NCBI GenBank assembly: GCA_017964055.1
Contig: JAGCSS010000308.1
Coordinates: 1 to 6,948 of the forward strand
Source of the DNA: Lachnospiraceae bacterium
GTDB lineage: Bacteria; Bacillota; Clostridia; Lachnospirales; Lachnospiraceae
Reading direction: 5' to 3'
Length of the DNA stretch: 6,948 bases
The notes below the pieces were generated by a model, which worked only from the letters and a program-made list of their open reading frames with translations, was not told the DNA's origin and did no database searches. The stretch's first letter is position 1. Each line of letters starts with the position of its first letter. Below, piece after piece: positions 6,573 to 6,948 of this stretch. The translations under genes and the position numbers were made by a program.

Positions 6573-6948
6573 ATGCGTGAAGATCTGACTGAGGTTGTTT
6601 TTATTCTGGACAGGAGCGGTTCTATGAGCGGACTCGAGAGTGATACCATCGGAGGTTTCAACTCGATGATCGAGAAGCAGCGCAAGGAGGAGGGAGAGGC
6701 ATTGATCTCCACTATCCTTTTTGACGACCGCACCGAGGTGCTCTACGACAGGGTGCCCGTTAAAAAGATCGAGCCCATGACGGACCGACAGTACTATGTG
6801 AGGGGCTGCACGGCCCTGCTCGATGCCATCGGAGGCGCGATACACCATATCTCGAACGTCCACAAGTACGCCCGCGAGGAGGACCGTCCGGCAAAGACGC
6901 TCTTTATCATCACGACCGACGGCATGGAGAACGCGAGCCGCGAGTACA
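6573..6948 (+). CDS. vWA (von Willebrand factor A) domain protein, 3' truncated
   Basis: The first 125 residues of a vWA protein that runs past the window. The metal-ion-dependent adhesion site (MIDAS) is complete: D13, S15 and S17 in DRSGSMSG, T80 in GCTALLD, and D116 in TTDGMEN. There is no signal peptide or membrane segment and the domain starts at the N-terminus, so it is probably a cytosolic metal-dependent protein-binding domain of the small single-domain kind common in Firmicutes, distantly like TerY. The ATG is preceded by a full AAGGAGG at 6558-6564 with an eight-base spacer, so the start is secure and translation is likely strong. It follows the macro-like gene in the same direction but after a strong terminator. 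Partners are unknown. No stop codon is present before the window ends. Confidence 0.93.
   Translation, partial: MREDLTEVVFILDRSGSMSGLESDTIGGFNSMIEKQRKEEGEALISTILFDDRTEVLYDRVPVKKIEPMTDRQYYVRGCTALLDAIGGAIHHISNVHKYAREEDRPAKTLFIITTDGMENASREY

Overview
The window looks like chromosome of a mid-GC Clostridia member, most probably a Lachnospiraceae. The basis is strong AGGAGG-type ribosome binding sites, consensus sigma-A promoters, compact intrinsic terminators, and protein types common in that family: a condensation-like acyltransferase paired with a zinc-ribbon membrane protein, a PAS/GGDEF/EAL protein, a PTPT-linker lipoprotein, a macro-type protein with a helical tail, and a small vWA protein. 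I see no mobile element, rRNA, tRNA or CRISPR array. The taxonomic call rests on recalled family resemblance, not on a search.

Layout. Positions 1-1204 (+) hold the 3' end of a condensation/acetyltransferase-like enzyme, translationally coupled by an ATGA overlap to a zinc-ribbon, six-helix membrane protein (DUF6320 type). Positions 1201-3003 (-) hold a 600-residue PAS-GGDEF-EAL protein with a ruined GGDEF signature and a complete EAL catalytic set, so it is probably a cyclic-di-GMP phosphodiesterase. Its stop codon overlaps the stop of the convergent membrane-protein gene. Positions 3221-4831 (-) hold a 536-residue secreted lipoprotein of unknown function, with a TTGACA/TATAAT promoter and a terminator of its own.

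Positions 5005-6428 (+) are a two-gene operon transcribed divergently from the lipoprotein. It contains a MutT-like Nudix hydrolase, then a 333-residue protein whose N-terminus reads as a macro domain with the ADP-ribose-binding part cut out, followed by a charged linker and a helical HTH-like tail. A strong terminator closes this operon. From 6573 (+) a vWA protein with an intact metal-binding (MIDAS) site begins and runs off the window.

How the parts may work together. The first pair looks like an acyl-transfer/membrane module. The EAL protein and the lipoprotein are separate units for signalling and the cell surface. The most interesting stretch is the Nudix, degenerate macro and vWA cluster (5005-6948). 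It brings together fold types associated with nucleotide or ADP-ribose handling and metal-dependent protein binding, but the macro domain seems to have lost its ligand pocket. A shared function for the three genes is inference from adjacency.
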